A DNA stretch of 43,868 nt from an uncultured Clostridia bacterium (GTDB taxonomy: Bacteria > Bacillota > Clostridia > Oscillospirales > Oscillospiraceae): NCBI GenBank assembly GCA_945864305.1, contig CAMBAJ010000010.1, positions 1-43,868 of the forward strand, read 5' to 3'. The notes beneath the pieces were generated by a model. The model ran no database searches. It worked only from the letters and a program-made list of their open reading frames with translations, and was not told the origin of the DNA. A program made the translations under genes and the position numbers. Below are positions 41,557 through 43,868 of the stretch, piece by piece. Position 1 is the stretch's first letter. Each line of letters opens with the position of its first letter.

Positions 41557-42759
41557 TCAGTAAGGAACGCCGGCCTTGCACAGCTCGATGAACTGCTTGG
41601 CCACCCGGGCGCTGCGGCCTCCTGCGCGGATGGCGAAGGCCTCGCTCCGAACGGACAGCTCCCGCTCGTCCATCTCCAGACCGTACTGCTTTGCCAGCTG
41701 CTTGACGATGTAGAGATAGCGGTCCCGGTCAGGGCTGCCGAAGGTGATGGTCAGGCCGAACCGGGCAGAGAGGCTCATCAACTCCTGGCGGGTGTCGCTC
41801 TCGTGGATGTCGTCGCCAGTGCGGTCCGTCAGGGTCTCCTTGATAAGATGACGGCGGTTGCTGGTGGCGTACACGGCGATGTTGTGGGCCCGGCCGCCGA
41901 CGCTGCCCTCCAGGATGGCCTTCAGGGCGGCAAAATTGTCGTCATTGGCGGTGAAGCTCAAATCGTCGATAAACAGAATAAACTTCAGGGGATTGGCCGC
42001 CAGGGCGTCCATCAAATCAGGAATCTGGTAGAGCTGATTCTTTTTCACTTCCACCAGCCGCAAGCCGTCCTCCGCGAAGGCGTTGGCGATGGCCTTGATG
42101 GCGCTGGACTTGCCGGTGCCGGCGTCACCGTACAGAAGCACGTTGTTGGCAGGCTTGCCCTCCAGCAGTGCGCGGGTGTTGGCGATGACCTTCTCCCGCT
42201 CCTTCTCGTAGCCGGGCAGTTCCTCCAGCCGCTGGGGGTCCGGATGCCTTACCGGTACCAGCTGGCCGTTTTCCACCGTGAACACATGATAGCGGGCAAA
42301 GATGCCGTAGCCCTTGGACCCCACCTCCCGCATCCGCTGCTCATAGTCGGCGGTGATGGAGCGGTCATCCGTCAGCCAGCCCACCAGGAAGGTGGGAGCG
42401 TTGTCCAGCTTCTCCGTCAGGTCCTCCAGACGAACCCGGGCCAGTTCATCCAGCAGGGCCAGTTCCCGGCGGAGGCACTCCTCCAAAACAGGGGTGACGG
42501 AGCCGGAGGCGCAGCCCCGGATGCAGACGTTTTCACTCTCCATGACGGTGTCGTGCAGGTAGTGGGACCAGTTGTCCCCATGTCGGAACAGCCGGGACTC
42601 AAGCTCCGCGCAGCAGGTGGTAAACTTGCCGGCGTCTTTCCGGCAGCAGGCCTGGAGCATATCCCGGAACGCGGCCACCACATCGTCCTCCAGCAGCGCC
42701 CGGAAGATCACAAGGCCGTCCAGACGCCGCTTCATCTCTTCAAACTGCAAATCGATCAC
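41557..42759 (-). CDS. DUF815-family AAA ATPase
   Basis: This 400-residue protein has a Cys-rich N-terminal region (C38, C39, C49, C50) and a C-terminal AAA domain with Walker A GDAGTGKS (211-218), Walker B FILFIDD (260-266) and an arginine-rich sensor region near NRRHLIKETLTDR. This is the DUF815 family, whose function is not established. GTG at 42759 is given as the start, but TTG at 42750 has better spacing from the AGGAAG, so the true start may be three codons later. It lies 12 bases after ilvD and is probably co-transcribed with it. Confidence 0.85.
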   Translation of the reverse strand: MIDLQFEEMKRRLDGLVIFRALLEDDVVAAFRDMLQACCRKDAGKFTTCCAELESRLFRHGDNWSHYLHDTVMESENVCIRGCASGSVTPVLEECLRRELALLDELARVRLEDLTEKLDNAPTFLVGWLTDDRSITADYEQRMREVGSKGYGIFARYHVFTVENGQLVPVRHPDPQRLEELPGYEKEREKVIANTRALLEGKPANNVLLYGDAGTGKSSAIKAIANAFAEDGLRLVEVKKNQLYQIPDLMDALAANPLKFILFIDDLSFTANDDNFAALKAILEGSVGGRAHNIAVYATSNRRHLIKETLTDRTGDDIHESDTRQELMSLSARFGLTITFGSPDRDRYLYIVKQLAKQYGLEMDERELSVRSEAFAIRAGGRSARVAKQFIELCKAGVPY

Positions 42760-42771
42760 TTCCTAAGTGGA

Positions 42772-43868
42772 TTACCGCAGGACCGCGCCCTCGTCGGCGC
42801 TGGTGACCATGCGGGCGTAGCGGCTGAGCCAGCCGGTGGTAATGTTGGGGGCGGGCTGGACGTAGGCGGCCTTGCGGTCGGCCAGCTCCTCGTCAGAGAC
42901 CAGCAGGGTGATGGAGGCGTTGGGGATGTCGATGGCGATCTGGTCGCCCTCTTTTACCAGACCGATGGGGCCGCCGGAGGCAGCCTCGGGGCTGACGTGG
43001 CCGATAGAGGCGCCGCGGCTGGCGCCGGAGAAGCGGCCGTCGGTAATGAGGGCCACGGTCTTGTCCAGGCCCATGCCCGCCAGAGCGGAGGTGGGATTGA
43101 GCATCTCCCGCATGCCGGGGCCGCCCTTGGGACCCTCGTAGCGGATGACCACCACGTCGCCGGGAACGATCTTGCCCGCGTAGATGGCGGCGATGGCGTC
43201 GTCCTCGCTGTTGAACACCCGGGCGGGGCCTGTGTGAGTCTGCATCTCAGGCGCCACAGCGCTGCGCTTGACCACGCAGCCGTTGGGAGCCAAGTTGCCC
43301 CACAGAATCTGGAGACCGCCGGTGGTGCTGTAGGGGTCCTCGATGGGCCGGATGGCGTTGTGATTCAGGTTCTTGGCGCCCTGGATGTTCTCGCCCACGG
43401 TCTTGCCGGTGACGGTCATGCAGCCCAGATCCAGCAAATTCTGCTTGGCCAGCTCCGCCTGAACAGCGGGAATGCCGCCGGCGGCGTACAGATCCGGCAT
43501 GTGGGTGGGACCGGCAGGCGCCAGATGGCACAGGTTGGGAGTCCTGGCGGAAATCTCATTGAACAGAGCCAGGTCCACAGGCACCCCTGCCTCGTGGGCG
43601 ATGGCCAGCAGGTGCAGCACCGTGTTGGTGGAGCAGCCCAGGGCCATATCGCAGGTCAGGGCGTTGCGGATGCTGCGCTCGTTGATGATGTCCCGGGCAC
43701 AGATGTTCCGGCGGACCATCTCCATGATGGCGGCGCCGGCCTGACGGCCCAGCTGGAGGCGCTTGCTGTAAGGGGCGGGAATGGTGCCGTTGCCGGGTAG
43801 GCCGATGCCGATGGCCTCGCACAGGCAGTTCATGCTGTTGGCGGTGTACATGCCGGAGCAGCTGCCGC
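42772..43868 (-). CDS. ilvD: Dihydroxy-acid dehydratase (partial, 5' end outside the window)
   Basis: The C-terminal 365 codons of IlvD are present; the N-terminal part lies beyond the right edge. The protein removes water from 2,3-dihydroxy acids in Val, Leu and Ile synthesis and carries an iron-sulfur cluster. At the edge [12 protein letters not shown] contains one cluster cysteine. Further on come [13 protein letters not shown] and the signature [27 protein letters not shown]. The ATG at 43851 is internal, not the start. The gene precedes the DUF815 gene by 12 bases. A separate ilvE lies at the opposite end of the window. Confidence 0.95.
   Translation of the reverse strand, partial: GSCSGMYTANSMNCLCEAIGIGLPGNGTIPAPYSKRLQLGRQAGAAIMEMVRRNICARDIINERSIRNALTCDMALGCSTNTVLHLLAIAHEAGVPVDLALFNEISARTPNLCHLAPAGPTHMPDLYAAGGIPAVQAELAKQNLLDLGCMTVTGKTVGENIQGAKNLNHNAIRPIEDPYSTTGGLQILWGNLAPNGCVVKRSAVAPEMQTHTGPARVFNSEDDAIAAIYAGKIVPGDVVVIRYEGPKGGPGMREMLNPTSALAGMGLDKTVALITDGRFSGASRGASIGHVSPEAASGGPIGLVKEGDQIAIDIPNASITLLVSDEELADRKAAYVQPAPNITTGWLSRYARMVTSADEGAVLR

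Overview
The window looks like the chromosome of a GC-rich anaerobic Firmicute of class Clostridia, most probably an Oscillospiraceae relative (inference). The reasons are strong AGGAGG-type ribosome binding sites, TTG and GTG starts, lipobox lipoproteins with no outer-membrane genes, many short rho-independent terminators, and an amino-acid-fermenting gene content. I see no tRNA, rRNA, CRISPR array, phage or insertion-sequence transposase.

Layout. 1-1206: end of a glutamate dehydrogenase gene, then ilvE. 1391-6970: a LysR regulator divergent from a tripartite tricarboxylate transporter operon (tctC, tctB, tctA) that ends in a Gfo/Idh/MocA oxidoreductase. 7202-8380: an aminotransferase. 8471-14405 (minus): an RND/MMPL exporter coupled to a large anchored surface protein whose GLUG beta-helix is interrupted by about 400 helical residues. 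14633-15988: an NCS2 purine permease. 16366-20421 (minus): an amino-acid ABC transporter and an AbgB-like M20 hydrolase. 20763-24916 (minus): arginine deiminase, ornithine carbamoyltransferase and a YfcC-type antiporter, with a structured GC-rich repeat between arcA and arcB. 25123-27970 (minus): a lysine riboswitch ahead of an NhaC-family transporter and an M20 hydrolase.

28119-32784 (minus) is a tightly packed operon: circularly permuted ATP-grasp enzyme, alpha-E protein, transglutaminase, and two AstE/AspA-like M14 proteins, one of which lacks the first zinc histidine. This set resembles predicted peptide or amide ligase systems. Divergent from it are a threonine/serine exporter and a MoxR-VWA pair.

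36572-41513 is a sulfur-amino-acid region on the minus strand: a cysteine-exporter-like LysE protein, O-acetylhomoserine sulfhydrylase, an M20 amidohydrolase, a decayed metN-metQ fusion and a C39-like peptidase. Its untranslated regions hold three small open frames. Two of them (40 and 22 codons) share the motif LLRxxFRCGR at exactly the same residues (8-17). The third is very rich in Met and Cys and ends just before a strong terminator. A 10-bp pairing between one leader ORF and its terminator supports transcription attenuation. I regard these leader ORFs, and the ATP-grasp operon, as the most interesting content.

41557-43868 (minus): a DUF815-type AAA ATPase and ilvD, which runs off the window. 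Overall the region is concerned with amino-acid uptake, export, fermentation and branched-chain or sulfur amino-acid synthesis, with RNA-level control visible at several operons.
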